The notes beneath the pieces were generated by a model. It had not been told where the DNA came from, did not search any database, and saw only the letters and a program-made list of their open reading frames with translations. This document shows, piece after piece, positions 53,481 through 62,061 of a stretch of DNA of 64,000 bases. Made by a program: the position numbers and the translations under genes. How positions within the stretch are numbered: position 1 is the stretch's first letter; every line of letters begins with the position of its first letter. The stretch comes from Clostridia bacterium (GTDB lineage: Bacteria; Bacillota; Clostridia; Oscillospirales; Acutalibacteraceae), in assembly GCA_024404095.1 (NCBI GenBank), contig JAKSQO010000004.1:1-64000 (forward strand), written 5' to 3'.

Positions 53481-53586
53481 CCTTGTTCTCCTGTTCGGAA
53501 ATCTGTCTGTATATAAGATAATCGTTTACTTTGCCGCTCTTTGCAAACCTGTTCCATGCGGCAATTCCGTTAAAACCGTCATTCAT
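53425..53586 (-). CDS. YqzL-like small protein
   Basis: A 53-codon gene between era and recO. The protein starts MNDGFNGIAAWNRFAKSGKV and continues NDYLIYRQISEQENK; the W-x2-F-x2-SG-x-V-x2-YL-x-Y pattern resembles the YqzL family, whose gene has the same place beside recO in Bacillus. The ATG at 53586 has GGAGGGA (complement of 53594-53600) seven bases upstream. The last 56 bases overlap recO in another frame, so its tail is read from recO sequence. No function is known for the family to my knowledge. Confidence 0.78.
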   Translation of the reverse strand: MNDGFNGIAAWNRFAKSGKVNDYLIYRQISEQENKDEAEHGRIDNKGTADGRG

Positions 53587-53639
53587 AAATTTATCCCTCC
53601 AAATAAAATTATTTGCAGGGATTTTTGTTTTATTAGGTT

Positions 53640-54527
53640 TTAATCCAATCCAAAATTATGAATTAAGCCCTCTCTGTTGCGCCAGCCTTCCTTGACCTTA
53701 ACCCAACAGCGCAGGTTGATTTTGCACATGAAAAATTTTTCCATGTCTTCACGTGCTCTTGTGGAAACGCGCTTAAGCATCTCACCGTTCTTGCCGATGA
53801 TAATGCCCTTGTGGCTTTCCTTTTCGCAGTAAATGGTTGCTTCTATATCAATGATATCGCCTGTGTCACGCTCGTGCATTTTTTCGATTGCAACCGCAGT
53901 ACCGTGAGGAATTTCGCGGTCAAGATTACGCAGAAGCTTTTCACGTATAATTTCTGCGGCGATAACTCTTTCGGGCTGGTCGGTAAGAGTGTCCTCGGGA
54001 AAGAAGAATACACTTTCCTCCGCAAGTTGTTTCAACTCATCCAGAAGTGCATTCATATTGATTCCGCGAAGTGCCGAAACAGGAACAACAGCTTCAAAAT
54101 CATAAAGCTGTGTAACCTCGGCAATTCGTGCCATAAGAACTTCCTTATCGGGAAGAGTGTCAACCTTGTTGATTGCAAGGATAACGGGCATTTTCTGCTT
54201 TTTGAATTTTTCGATAAGCTCAAGCTCGGCTGTGCGGATTTCTCCCTCAGGCTCGATTACAAACAGGCAGGCGTCAACGCCCGAAACGCTGTCAGAAACA
54301 GCCTGAACCATTTTCTCACCGAGCTTTGTTCGGGGACGGTGAAAGCCTGGTGTGTCGGTGAACACGAGCTGAGTGTCACCCTCTGTGAGCACGCCCATAA
54401 TCTTTGTTCTTGTAGTTTGCGGCTTGTCCGAAACAATGGCAATCTTTGTGCCGAGAAGTCGGTTAAGAATCGAAGATTTGCCGACATTCGGACATCCGAC
54501 TATTGCGATAAAAGCTGATTTTGTCAT
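53640..54527 (-). CDS. era: GTPase Era
   Basis: A 295-residue GTPase needed for 16S rRNA maturation and 30S assembly. G1 is VGCPNVGKSSILNRLLG, G3 FTDTPGFHRPRT, G4 INKVDTLPD, G5 VSALRG. The C-terminal KH domain carries IIGKNGEMLKRVSTRAREDM and ends in LRCWVKVKEGWRNREGLI. CGGAGGA precedes the ATG, which shares one base with the ybeY stop. The ybeY-era pairing reflects joint work on 16S processing. Confidence 0.97.
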   Translation of the reverse strand: MTKSAFIAIVGCPNVGKSSILNRLLGTKIAIVSDKPQTTRTKIMGVLTEGDTQLVFTDTPGFHRPRTKLGEKMVQAVSDSVSGVDACLFVIEPEGEIRTAELELIEKFKKQKMPVILAINKVDTLPDKEVLMARIAEVTQLYDFEAVVPVSALRGINMNALLDELKQLAEESVFFFPEDTLTDQPERVIAAEIIREKLLRNLDREIPHGTAVAIEKMHERDTGDIIDIEATIYCEKESHKGIIIGKNGEMLKRVSTRAREDMEKFFMCKINLRCWVKVKEGWRNREGLIHNFGLD

Positions 54528-55033
54528 CAGTTATCCTCCGTGTAATAGCTGTCGTTGCGCTTAAGACCGAGCTGAGTAAGTACAGCCTCCTCTTTTTCAC
54601 GCATACGAACCATTTCCATACCGCCTGCCTCGTGGTCATAGCCGAGGAGGTGGAACATGGAATGAACTGTAAGGAATGCAATCTCTCTCTGAAGCGTGTG
54701 GTCATAGAGCTTTGCCTGCATAACAGCGTGCTCCATTGAGATTACGATATCACCGAGCATCTTTGCACCTGTGTCCAGATTGATATCGTACTCACCGTTT
54801 TCGCCGAGGGGGAATGAAAGCACATCTGTGCTTCTGTCAACGTTTCTGAATTCGAGGTTGAGCTGATGAATTGTCTCGTCATCGACAAAGCGCACACTTA
54901 TCTCAGCCGAGCCCTCAAACTGCTCGTTTATAAGAACTGCGTTACAGCAGCGGCGTACAAGCATTCTGACACCTGTGGGAATTCTGACGTTTTTCTGGTC
55001 GTTTGAAATAATTACTTTAATCTTATCACTCAT
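54527..55033 (-). CDS. ybeY: Endoribonuclease YbeY
   Basis: A 168-residue zinc-dependent RNase for 16S rRNA 3' end maturation and ribosome quality control. The metal motif is LTVHSMFHLLGYDHE (H124, H128, H134), preceded by FRNVDRSTDVLSFPLGE. It overlaps phoH by four bases and is followed at once by era. The length is normal for the family. dgkA and cdd, which sit between ybeY and era in some relatives, are absent. Confidence 0.95.
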   Translation of the reverse strand: MSDKIKVIISNDQKNVRIPTGVRMLVRRCCNAVLINEQFEGSAEISVRFVDDETIHQLNLEFRNVDRSTDVLSFPLGENGEYDINLDTGAKMLGDIVISMEHAVMQAKLYDHTLQREIAFLTVHSMFHLLGYDHEAGGMEMVRMREKEEAVLTQLGLKRNDSYYTEDN

Positions 55034-55995
55034 TTTCTTTTCCTTGCCTCCTCATATTTTTCGTACGCCTTGATGATATCCTGAACTAATTTGTGACGTA
55101 CGACATCTTTTTCGGAAAAATGAATTGTCTTGATATCTTCAACATTTTTTAATATCTTTGTGGCTTCAACAAGACCCGAGCGCTTACCGTCGGGCAGGTC
55201 AATCTGGGTGACATCGCCGGTTACTACCATTTTTGAATTGAAGCCGAGTCTTGTAAGAAACATTTTCATCTGTTCGGCAGTTGTGTTCTGTGCTTCGTCA
55301 AGAATTATGAAGCTGTCGTCAAGGGTTCGGCCTCGCATATACGCAAGGGGAGCGACCTCGATGTTGCCTCGTTCCTGATATCGCTGAAACGCTTCCGCAC
55401 CGAGCATATCGAACAGCGCATCGTAAAGCGGACGCAGATAGGGATCAACCTTCTGCTGTAAATCTCCCGGAAGAAATCCCAGCTTCTCGCCTGCTTCAAC
55501 GGCAGGGCGGGTAAGGATTATGCGGTTGATTTCCTTTGCGCGGAATGCGTTGACAGCCATTGCAACCGCAAGGTAGGTTTTACCTGTACCTGCGGGGCCG
55601 ACGCCGATTACTATTGTGTTGTCCTTGATAGCCTGAACGTACTTTTCCTGACCGATTGTTTTCGGCTTGACAGGCTTGCCCTTTGTTGTGATACAGATAC
55701 AGTCGCCGCTCATTTCCTGAAGCTTAAGCTCATCGCCGTCATCAACAAGATCTGTGACATAGCGCACATTCTGCTCGGTCAGAGCTTCACCCTTGTTGAT
55801 AAGATTCAGCAGACCGTTAATTGCACGCACGGCAAGCGAAACGTTTTCAGCCTCGCCGCTGATTTTAAGGTCAGCTCCGCGACAGACGACCGAAACGGAA
55901 TACTTCTTTTCAATCATTTTGATATTCTCATCAAAACTGCCGAAAAGATTTACAGCCTGTTCCATCCGGTCAAAGTTTATTATCTGTTCAAACAA
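55030..55995 (-). CDS. phoH: PhoH-like ATPase
   Basis: A 321-residue protein with an N-terminal KH-like RNA-binding segment (residues 1-75) and a RecA/helicase-type ATPase domain: Walker A GVGPAGTGKTYLAVAMAVNA (131-150), Walker B DDSFIILDEAQNTT, and VVTGDVTQIDLPDGKRSGL. It is thought to act in RNA metabolism with YbeY, which is the next gene. TTG at 55995 is the start because GAGG lies 8 bases upstream and no in-frame ATG fits. It is the first gene of a seven-gene operon. Confidence 0.92.
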   Translation of the reverse strand: MFEQIINFDRMEQAVNLFGSFDENIKMIEKKYSVSVVCRGADLKISGEAENVSLAVRAINGLLNLINKGEALTEQNVRYVTDLVDDGDELKLQEMSGDCICITTKGKPVKPKTIGQEKYVQAIKDNTIVIGVGPAGTGKTYLAVAMAVNAFRAKEINRIILTRPAVEAGEKLGFLPGDLQQKVDPYLRPLYDALFDMLGAEAFQRYQERGNIEVAPLAYMRGRTLDDSFIILDEAQNTTAEQMKMFLTRLGFNSKMVVTGDVTQIDLPDGKRSGLVEATKILKNVEDIKTIHFSEKDVVRHKLVQDIIKAYEKYEEARKRK

Positions 55996-56036
55996 ATGAA
56001 CAACCTCGTTTCATTACAAAATGTATTGTGTATGTT

Positions 56037-56065
56037 ATTATAGCATATCTTTTATAAAAAGTCAC
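56037..56065 (-). promoter_or_regulatory. Promoter for the phoH-mutS2 operon
   Basis: On the minus strand GTGACT (56060-56065), 17 bases, TATAAT (56037-56042), with TGC before the -10 (extended -10). It lies about 40 bases upstream of the phoH start. Confidence 0.8.
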
Positions 56066-56179
56066 TATCAACAGCAAAAAAATCGGGAATATTTCACATA
56101 ATTTTAAAGCAAGATATATATAAAATGACAATTTGACACGCTTTTATACATATTTTTACTTAGATTCCATAAATTACGC

Positions 56180-56208
56180 TTGACTATTTTCGTAATATTT
56201 GGTATTCT
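56180..56208 (+). promoter_or_regulatory. Promoter for the small membrane protein gene
   Basis: TTGACT (56180-56185), 17 bases, TATTCT (56203-56208), about 24 bases before the start. The A/T-rich stretch between this and the phoH promoter shows no other clear element. Confidence 0.7.
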
Positions 56209-56231
56209 ATCTTAGATAAGGAGGGATAGCC

Positions 56232-56537
56232 GTGAAAAAGAGTGACAACAAATCAGCAATCAGTACAATGTTGAAAGATAAAATGTCGTTACCGTGGCTG
56301 ATTGTAACAGTTGCCTCTATGGTTGTATTCATAGCATTTCTCGTGGCAATGTACTTCGGAAAGCTCGCATACCTGTTCTTCGGAATCCTTATCCTGATAG
56401 TCGGAACAATGGTATTGCTTGACGGTATATATAAGAAAAAACAGAGCTACCTTTCCGGTAACCTCAATTTTATTATGGTAGCACTTTGCGTAGTCCTTGC
56501 GGTTGTTGTTATCAGCCGCGATCCGATTTTCATTTAA
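56232..56537 (+). CDS. Small three-helix membrane protein, unknown function
   Basis: A 101-residue protein with three hydrophobic helices (PWLIVTVASMVVFIAFLVAM; LAYLFFGILILIVGTMVLLD; FIMVALCVVLAVVVIS) and a basic N terminus. No family is recognised. It starts at GTG, supported by GGAGGG (56220-56225) six bases upstream, and has its own promoter. It lies 75 bases before an anchored extracytoplasmic protein gene, possibly on one transcript. Confidence 0.65.
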   Translation: MKKSDNKSAISTMLKDKMSLPWLIVTVASMVVFIAFLVAMYFGKLAYLFFGILILIVGTMVLLDGIYKKKQSYLSGNLNFIMVALCVVLAVVVISRDPIFI

Positions 56538-56612
56538 AACATATCATTTGCAGATTTTTTGAAATGATATGATTTAATAATTGAAGAAATTTTTTAACGG
56601 AGGAATTTAGCG

Positions 56613-57704
56613 ATGAGCAAGAAAGAAAAAGCACCCAAAATGTCCAAAGAAGAAAAAAAAGAATATAAGAAGCAGAAGAGAGAGGCTAACAACACTCCCG
56701 AAAATGCTGAGCTTAAGCAGAACATAATTAAGGCTGTTACAGCTGTTGTCTGCGTAGGTATTTTCAGTCTCTCTGTAAGCGGAGCTATGGATAAGTACTG
56801 TGAAGCTGTCAAGGCTGAAGCAGAAGCTAAAGCAAAGCTCGGCGGAACTCAGATTTCACAGCAGGTAAACAGCGGTTCATCAAACAGCGGTACAGTTGCT
56901 GACAACAGCGGTTCTTCATTTGAGGTTCCCGGTGATGACAGCGGTACAGTAGCTGATGACAACAGCAGCACACCGGCTGACGATAACAGCGGCGCATCGA
57001 CAGATACACCTGCTGCAGATAACGGCAGCACACCGGCTGATAACAAGGGCGGCGCAGCAGCTAAGAATATCACACTTACATCAGGTCTTAACAGCACAGA
57101 TGTAAACGAAGTTCTTAAGTATTACAAGCTTGTTGCTGAGCACAACAAGAAGAAGCAGGGTCAGTACGTTACAAAGATGTCACTTGTTTCTCTTAACGGC
57201 GGCAGCGGTGCAGTAGGTAAGCTTGTTTCAGCTATCGAGCCTATCGGTAAGAAAGCTCTTGAAAAGAACTCTACAGCTGGTGACAATATCCCCGGAACAC
57301 TTGATAAGATTCAGGCTTCTGACTGGCAAAATGCTAAGGCTGTAAATGACGGCACATACACAACAATCACAATCAATGTTAAGCCTCAGACTGACGGCGC
57401 AAAGGGCAAGTCAAACGAGGGTACAGTTGGTCGTTCAATCGGTGTTCTTGACGGTGTTCAGACAGCTCTTGATGAGATGGACGGCGTTTCAGCTGACTTT
57501 GATAACGCTAAGTTCTCACTCGTTTATGACCACGCTTACATCAAGGTTAAGGTTAAGAACGCAACAGGTGAGCTTGTAAAGGGCAGCTGCGAATGGCATC
57601 ATCAGGTTAATGTTAACATGGATGAGCTTACAGCTAAGGTTACATTCCTTTCAGCAACTCTTAAGGGCGCAAAGGCTGTTATCGACTATTCAGTTAAGTA
57701 CTAA
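56613..57704 (+). CDS. Membrane-anchored extracytoplasmic protein with Ser/Asp/Gly linker
   Basis: A 363-residue protein of unknown function. A Lys-rich cytoplasmic start (1-33) precedes a single helix (about 36-57), a low-complexity linker rich in S, T, G, D, N and P (about 87-150, units like DNSSTPADDNSG), and a folded C-terminal domain of ~210 residues beginning ITLTSGLNSTDVNEVLKYY. The layout resembles surface proteins common in Oscillospiraceae that are annotated as hypothetical. CGGAGGA precedes the ATG. Codon choice is strongly biased (GCT, GTT, AAG, GGC), suggesting high expression. A UUCG terminator follows. Confidence 0.72.
   Translation: MSKKEKAPKMSKEEKKEYKKQKREANNTPENAELKQNIIKAVTAVVCVGIFSLSVSGAMDKYCEAVKAEAEAKAKLGGTQISQQVNSGSSNSGTVADNSGSSFEVPGDDSGTVADDNSSTPADDNSGASTDTPAADNGSTPADNKGGAAAKNITLTSGLNSTDVNEVLKYYKLVAEHNKKKQGQYVTKMSLVSLNGGSGAVGKLVSAIEPIGKKALEKNSTAGDNIPGTLDKIQASDWQNAKAVNDGTYTTITINVKPQTDGAKGKSNEGTVGRSIGVLDGVQTALDEMDGVSADFDNAKFSLVYDHAYIKVKVKNATGELVKGSCEWHHQVNVNMDELTAKVTFLSATLKGAKAVIDYSVKY
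56876..57060 (+). repeat. Degenerate tandem repeats encoding a Ser/Asp-rich linker
   Basis: Short units such as GACAACAGCGG and AGCAGCACACCGGCTGA recur with variation inside the gene at 56613-57704. They encode the flexible linker between the membrane anchor and the outer domain and could vary in number between strains. Confidence 0.7.
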
Positions 57705-57719
57705 TTTATTTTCAAGCCC

Positions 57720-57755
57720 AAAAGACCGGCACTTCGGTGTCGGTCTTTTCTTTTG
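57720..57755 (+). terminator. UUCG-tetraloop terminator
   Basis: AAAAGACCGGCAC (57720-57732), loop TTCG, GTGTCGGTCTTTT (57737-57749, one wobble), then TCTTTT. It ends the 56613 transcript. Confidence 0.93.
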
Positions 57756-57795
57756 ACATTAAGGTTTTTACAATTTGTCAATTGACTTGTGATTT

Positions 57796-57853
57796 AAGAC
57801 AGATTTAAACACTACTTATTGTATATTGAAACAGGTGGTGTAAAATCTGTCTT
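57796..57853. repeat. Inverted repeat upstream of the dnaD-like gene
   Basis: AAGACAGATTT (57796-57806) and AAATCTGTCTT (57843-57853) are perfect 11-bp inverted copies, extended by near-matching AACAC/GTGTA inside. It lies in the 185-base gap ahead of the dnaD-like gene, with a TATAAT (57883-57888) just downstream. It could be an operator or leader hairpin; no U-tract follows. Confidence 0.5.
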
Positions 57854-57941
57854 TTAGTGTTTATTTTTGACTTATTTTACTGTATAATTGTATTTGGTTA
57901 TATGTGGCTAAATTTAGAGATAAAGATAAGGAATGTATAAA

Positions 57942-58931
57942 ATGGCATACTCAATCAGTCCTGCCGTGTTCGGTTCAATGTTTGCTGTTCCGTCACAGGT
58001 GGTCGACAATTTTATAAAGCTTGCAAGTGCGTCACAGCTGAAAACGATGTTGTGGATTTTCCGCCATGCGTCCGAAGAAATTGACCCTGAAAAAATTTCG
58101 GGAGAAATCGGTTACAAACCTGCGGATGTCAGTGATGCTCTTGTTGCACTCTGCGAGTGGGGAATTCTGATGAATGACGGCAAGACGGTTGCGGTTATAC
58201 CTCAGCCGGAAAAGGCAGAGGAGAAGGTTGAACAGAAAAAAGAGCTACCCGAGCTTGCCGTTGTAAAACCAACCTATGAGCAGGTTGTTCAGCGTTGTAA
58301 GGAATCGCCTGAAATTGCTAATATGTTTACAGATATTCAGCAGATTTTAGGAAAGACAATCGGTTATGACGGTCAATGTATTCTGCTGATGATTCATGAC
58401 CAGTACGGGCTGCCCTTTGAGGTAATATATATGCTTGTCAATTACTGCGTATCAGTAGGCAAGAGCGGCTTTGCGTATATCTCCAAGGTCGGCAAGGACT
58501 GGGGCGAAAAGGAAATTGATACAATAGAAAAAGCGGATGAACAGATAAAAAATCTCAACACCTGTTCGGGTGCGTGGAAACAGTTTGCGACTATGGCGGG
58601 TATACAGAATCCCCGTCCCACAAGTGTGCAGTCGGCATTCCTCTACACATGGACGGTCGAAATGAAATTCAATGTCGAAATGATATATATGGCATATGAG
58701 GAAATGCTCAACCATTCAAGCAAAATCAGTTTTGCATATATGAATAAAATTCTCACAAACTGGTACTCAAAAGGAATTAAAACTCCTGAGGATATTGAAC
58801 GTGATAAACAGGAATACCGTAAGGCAAAAAGCAGGGACGCAAAGCCGAAGCAGGACGAGCAGACCTCTTATGATATGGACGAATTCAATCGCAGGGCAAA
58901 TATGCTTCCTGTATATAAGAAGGGGGAATAA
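57942..58931 (+). CDS. DnaD-domain replication initiation protein
   Basis: A 329-residue protein of the DnaD/DnaB-like primosome family, which remodels origin DNA and helps load the replicative helicase. An N-terminal winged-helix-like region (1-90, FIKLASASQLKTMLWIFRHA) is followed by two DnaD_2-type helical repeats (YDGQCILLMIHDQYGLPFEV and TWTVEMKFNVEMIYMAYEEM, with the conserved NKILTNWYSKGI). An ATG at 57933 abuts the AAGGA ribosome site; ATG 57942 has proper spacing and is chosen. It is paired with a DnaI/DnaC-type loader next door, as in Firmicutes. Confidence 0.88.
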   Translation: MAYSISPAVFGSMFAVPSQVVDNFIKLASASQLKTMLWIFRHASEEIDPEKISGEIGYKPADVSDALVALCEWGILMNDGKTVAVIPQPEKAEEKVEQKKELPELAVVKPTYEQVVQRCKESPEIANMFTDIQQILGKTIGYDGQCILLMIHDQYGLPFEVIYMLVNYCVSVGKSGFAYISKVGKDWGEKEIDTIEKADEQIKNLNTCSGAWKQFATMAGIQNPRPTSVQSAFLYTWTVEMKFNVEMIYMAYEEMLNHSSKISFAYMNKILTNWYSKGIKTPEDIERDKQEYRKAKSRDAKPKQDEQTSYDMDEFNRRANMLPVYKKGE

Positions 58932-58933
58932 CA

Positions 58934-59899
58934 TTGGCATACAGCAAGGAAACCTATGTTAAAGCGGAAAAGGAAATGAAGCGCCGCCGCTCGGAGGCGT
59001 TGCTCAGACGTCAGGCTAACCACGATGCCGCTGTGAGTGTTGTTCCCGAAATTCTCGAGCAGGAGGATATAATGGCACGTGCAGGTCTTGATACAATCAA
59101 GGCTGTCGGTATGGGAAATGACAGTGAAAAGTATATAATGAATCTCGCAAGAATAAATCTCGAGGCTCAGACAAAAAGAAAGGCACTTCTTAAGGCAAAC
59201 GGCTTTCCTGAAGACTGGCTCGATGTGCAGTACACCTGCAAAATCTGTGAGGACAAGGGCTCGGTGAACGGACTTGTCTGTGAGTGCTATAAGAATCTCC
59301 TGCGCTCAATTGAATATGAAAAGCTCTGCTCAAAGCTTCCTGTTGATAAGTGCAGATTCGATAATTTTAAGCTTGACTACTATCCCGACGGTGCGGGAAT
59401 CAGTCCGAGAAAGCGAATGGAAAGTGTGCTCAGCTACTGCGAGGCTTATGCGGCGGATTTCAGCAGAAAGTCACGCAGCCTTTTGCTTTACGGCAAGACA
59501 GGTCTTGGCAAAACGCACCTTTCTCTTGCAATCGCAGGCAAGGCTGTTGAGGAGGGCTACGGTGTAATCTACACTTCGGCGCAGAATCTTTTTAACCAGC
59601 TTGAACGTGAAAAGTTCGGCAGGGCAGAGGACCGCAACACAGAACAGTCAATTCTTGACTGCGAGCTTCTGATAATTGACGATCTCGGTGCGGAATTCAA
59701 TACTCAGTTTACGGTATCCGCACTTTACAATATAATCAACTGCCGTGATCTTGAAGGCAGACCGACAATCATCAGCACAAATCTTACGCCCGAAAAGCTT
59801 AAGGACACATACAGTGACAGAATTGCTTCAAGAATCCTCAGCAACTATGTAATTTTACAGTTTGACGGAGCAGACATCAGACAGTTAACAACGAGGTAA
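58934..59899 (+). CDS. DnaI/DnaC-type helicase loader ATPase
   Basis: A 321-residue AAA+ protein expected to load the DnaB/DnaC-type replicative helicase. A zinc site in the middle (C102-x2-C105, C116-x-C118) is followed by Walker A LLLYGKTGLGKTHLSLAI (Gly187-Thr194), Walker B ELLIIDDLGAEF and the sensor STNLTPEKL with SRILSN. TTG at 58934 has AGGGGG 8 bases upstream. It is two bases after the dnaD-like stop, so the two are one initiation module, and tex follows 3 bases later. Confidence 0.9.
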   Translation: MAYSKETYVKAEKEMKRRRSEALLRRQANHDAAVSVVPEILEQEDIMARAGLDTIKAVGMGNDSEKYIMNLARINLEAQTKRKALLKANGFPEDWLDVQYTCKICEDKGSVNGLVCECYKNLLRSIEYEKLCSKLPVDKCRFDNFKLDYYPDGAGISPRKRMESVLSYCEAYAADFSRKSRSLLLYGKTGLGKTHLSLAIAGKAVEEGYGVIYTSAQNLFNQLEREKFGRAEDRNTEQSILDCELLIIDDLGAEFNTQFTVSALYNIINCRDLEGRPTIISTNLTPEKLKDTYSDRIASRILSNYVILQFDGADIRQLTTR

Positions 59900-59902
59900 A
59901 TT

Positions 59903-62059
59903 ATGAATATTATTCTTACGCTTACAAACGAATTCAAACTTCAGAAATGGCAGGTTGAAAATGTTGTCAGCCTTATTGATGACGGCAACACAATTCCTTT
60001 CATTGCACGTTACCGTAAGGAGGCACACGGCACTCTTGATGACCAGACGCTTCGAGAAATTTCCGAAAGACTTGAGTATCTTCGCAATCTTGATAAGAGA
60101 CGTGAAGAGGTTCGCTCACTTATCGAAGCTCAGGAAAAGCTGACAGATGAAATCAGCGAGGCGCTCGACAAGGCGGTAACCGTAACTGAAATTGACGATA
60201 TATACCGACCGTTCAGACCAAAGAGAAAAACACGTGCTTCTGTTGCACGTGAAAAGGGTCTTGAACCGCTTGCCGCCGCAATTTACTCTCAGCTTCCCGA
60301 CAGCCCGTCGGCTGTTGAACTTGCTGCGGATTATATTGATGAGGAAAAGGGCGTCGAAACAGCAGAGGATGCTGTGCAGGGAGCAATGGATATTATTGCG
60401 GAGGATATCTCCGATAATGCTGATATCCGTCGCCGGCTTCGCAATTTATTTACGGTTCTCGGAGTTGTAAATGTTAAAGCTGCTGACGCTGAAACCGAAA
60501 GTGTTTACGAGCAGTATTACGATTTTTCACAGCCTGTCAAGTTGATTGCGGGTCACAGAGTGCTTGCAATTGACCGTGGTGAGCGTGAAGGCTTCCTCAA
60601 GGTCAGCGTGACACTTGATAACGTGAAGTCATCAAATGTTATCAATTCCGCAACTCTTTCCGACAGCGGTTCGCTCTGTACCGAGACAGTTCGTGAGGCG
60701 GGCGCAGACGCATATGACAGACTGATTTATCCGTCAATCGAGCGTGAAATCCGCTCAATGCTTACCGAGAATGCTGCTTTGGCGGCGATTAAGGTGTTCT
60801 CTTCAAACCTCAGAGAGCTTCTTTTACAGCCGCCTGTAAAGGGTAAGGTCGCACTCGGTCTTGACCCCGGTTACCGTACAGGCTGTAAGGTTGCAGTCGT
60901 TGACGCAACAGGACGTGTGCTTGACACAGGTGTTGCATATATCACACATTCAGCCGCGCAGCAGGAGCAGGCAAAGACACTTATCAAAAATCTTATTCGC
61001 CGCTGGGGTGTTCAGATTATCGCTATCGGCAACGGTACAGCATCAAAGGAAACCGAAATTTTCACTGCAAATCTTCTTAAAGAAATTGACTCAAATGCAG
61101 CATATATGGTTGTAAGCGAGGCAGGTGCCTCTGTTTATTCTGCTTCAAAGCTTGCCGCTGAGGAATTCCCGCAGTTCGATGTATCGCTCAGAAGCGCAGT
61201 TTCAATTGCACGACGCTTACAGGACCCTCTTGCTGAACTTGTTAAAATTGACCCGAAAGCAATCGGTGTCGGTCAGTATCAGCACGATATGCCGAAAAAG
61301 GAGCTTGACAGCGCACTTAACGGTGTAGTCGAGGACGCTGTTAACAATGTCGGTGTTGACATAAACACAGCTTCACCGTCACTTTTGACAAGAGTTTCAG
61401 GTATCAACTCAACTGTTGCAAAAAATATTGTTGCCTACCGTGAGGAAAACGGCGCATTTACAAGCCGTGCACAGATAAAGAAGGTTCCGAAGCTCGGCGC
61501 AAAGGCATATGAGCAGTGCGCAGGCTTTATGCGTATTGCCGAAAGTAAAAATATTCTTGATAACACAGGTGTTCACCCTGAGAGCTACGATGCGGCAAAG
61601 ACTTTGCTTGAGCTTTGCGGATACAGCGTAAAGGATGCAAAGGGTGGACTTGACCTTACAGATAAAGTAAAAGAACTTGGCGAGGAAAAGATTGCCGAAA
61701 AAATCGGTGTCGGTGTGCCGACAATGACCGATATTATCAAAGAACTCAAACAGCCGGGACGTGATCCCCGTGATGAGCTTCCGCCGCCGATGCTTCGTAC
61801 AGATGTTATGGATATGAACGACTTAAAAGCAGGTATGGAGCTTCAGGGAACCGTAAGAAATGTAATTGACTTCGGTGCATTTGTTGATATCGGTGTTCAC
61901 CAGGACGGACTTGTCCACATTTCGCAGATAACCGATAAATATATAAAGCATCCGTCCGAGATTCTTAAGGTAGGACAGATTGTTACGGTATGGGTACTCG
62001 GTGTTGACACCAAGAAGGGTAGAATTTCCCTTACAATGAAAAAGCCAAAGGACGCTTAA
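59903..62059 (+). CDS. tex: Tex family transcription accessory/RNA-binding protein
   Basis: A 718-residue Tex protein: an N-terminal helical scaffold starting FKLQKWQVENVVSLIDDGNT with PFIARYRKEAHGTLDD, a YqgF/RuvX-like domain (GKVALGLDPGYRTGCKVAVV), helix-hairpin-helix motifs (LTRVSGINSTVAKNIVAYRE) and a C-terminal S1 RNA-binding domain (GMELQGTVRNVIDFGAFVDI). It binds nucleic acids and affects transcription or RNA turnover; the exact role is unsettled. The length is slightly under the 720-780 norm. It is co-transcribed with the replication genes. Confidence 0.94.
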   Translation: MNIILTLTNEFKLQKWQVENVVSLIDDGNTIPFIARYRKEAHGTLDDQTLREISERLEYLRNLDKRREEVRSLIEAQEKLTDEISEALDKAVTVTEIDDIYRPFRPKRKTRASVAREKGLEPLAAAIYSQLPDSPSAVELAADYIDEEKGVETAEDAVQGAMDIIAEDISDNADIRRRLRNLFTVLGVVNVKAADAETESVYEQYYDFSQPVKLIAGHRVLAIDRGEREGFLKVSVTLDNVKSSNVINSATLSDSGSLCTETVREAGADAYDRLIYPSIEREIRSMLTENAALAAIKVFSSNLRELLLQPPVKGKVALGLDPGYRTGCKVAVVDATGRVLDTGVAYITHSAAQQEQAKTLIKNLIRRWGVQIIAIGNGTASKETEIFTANLLKEIDSNAAYMVVSEAGASVYSASKLAAEEFPQFDVSLRSAVSIARRLQDPLAELVKIDPKAIGVGQYQHDMPKKELDSALNGVVEDAVNNVGVDINTASPSLLTRVSGINSTVAKNIVAYREENGAFTSRAQIKKVPKLGAKAYEQCAGFMRIAESKNILDNTGVHPESYDAAKTLLELCGYSVKDAKGGLDLTDKVKELGEEKIAEKIGVGVPTMTDIIKELKQPGRDPRDELPPPMLRTDVMDMNDLKAGMELQGTVRNVIDFGAFVDIGVHQDGLVHISQITDKYIKHPSEILKVGQIVTVWVLGVDTKKGRISLTMKKPKDA

Positions 62060-62061
62060 AA

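Noticed and set aside
53811..54518. 235-codon plus-strand frame across era
   Set aside because: Fully opposite the conserved GTPase and KH motifs of era. Similar shadows occur across mutS2 (50515-51210) and trmFO (4950-5492).
56876..57060. Possible CRISPR-like short repeats
   Set aside because: Units vary in length and sequence, have no unique spacers, and are in frame in a Ser/Asp-rich linker.
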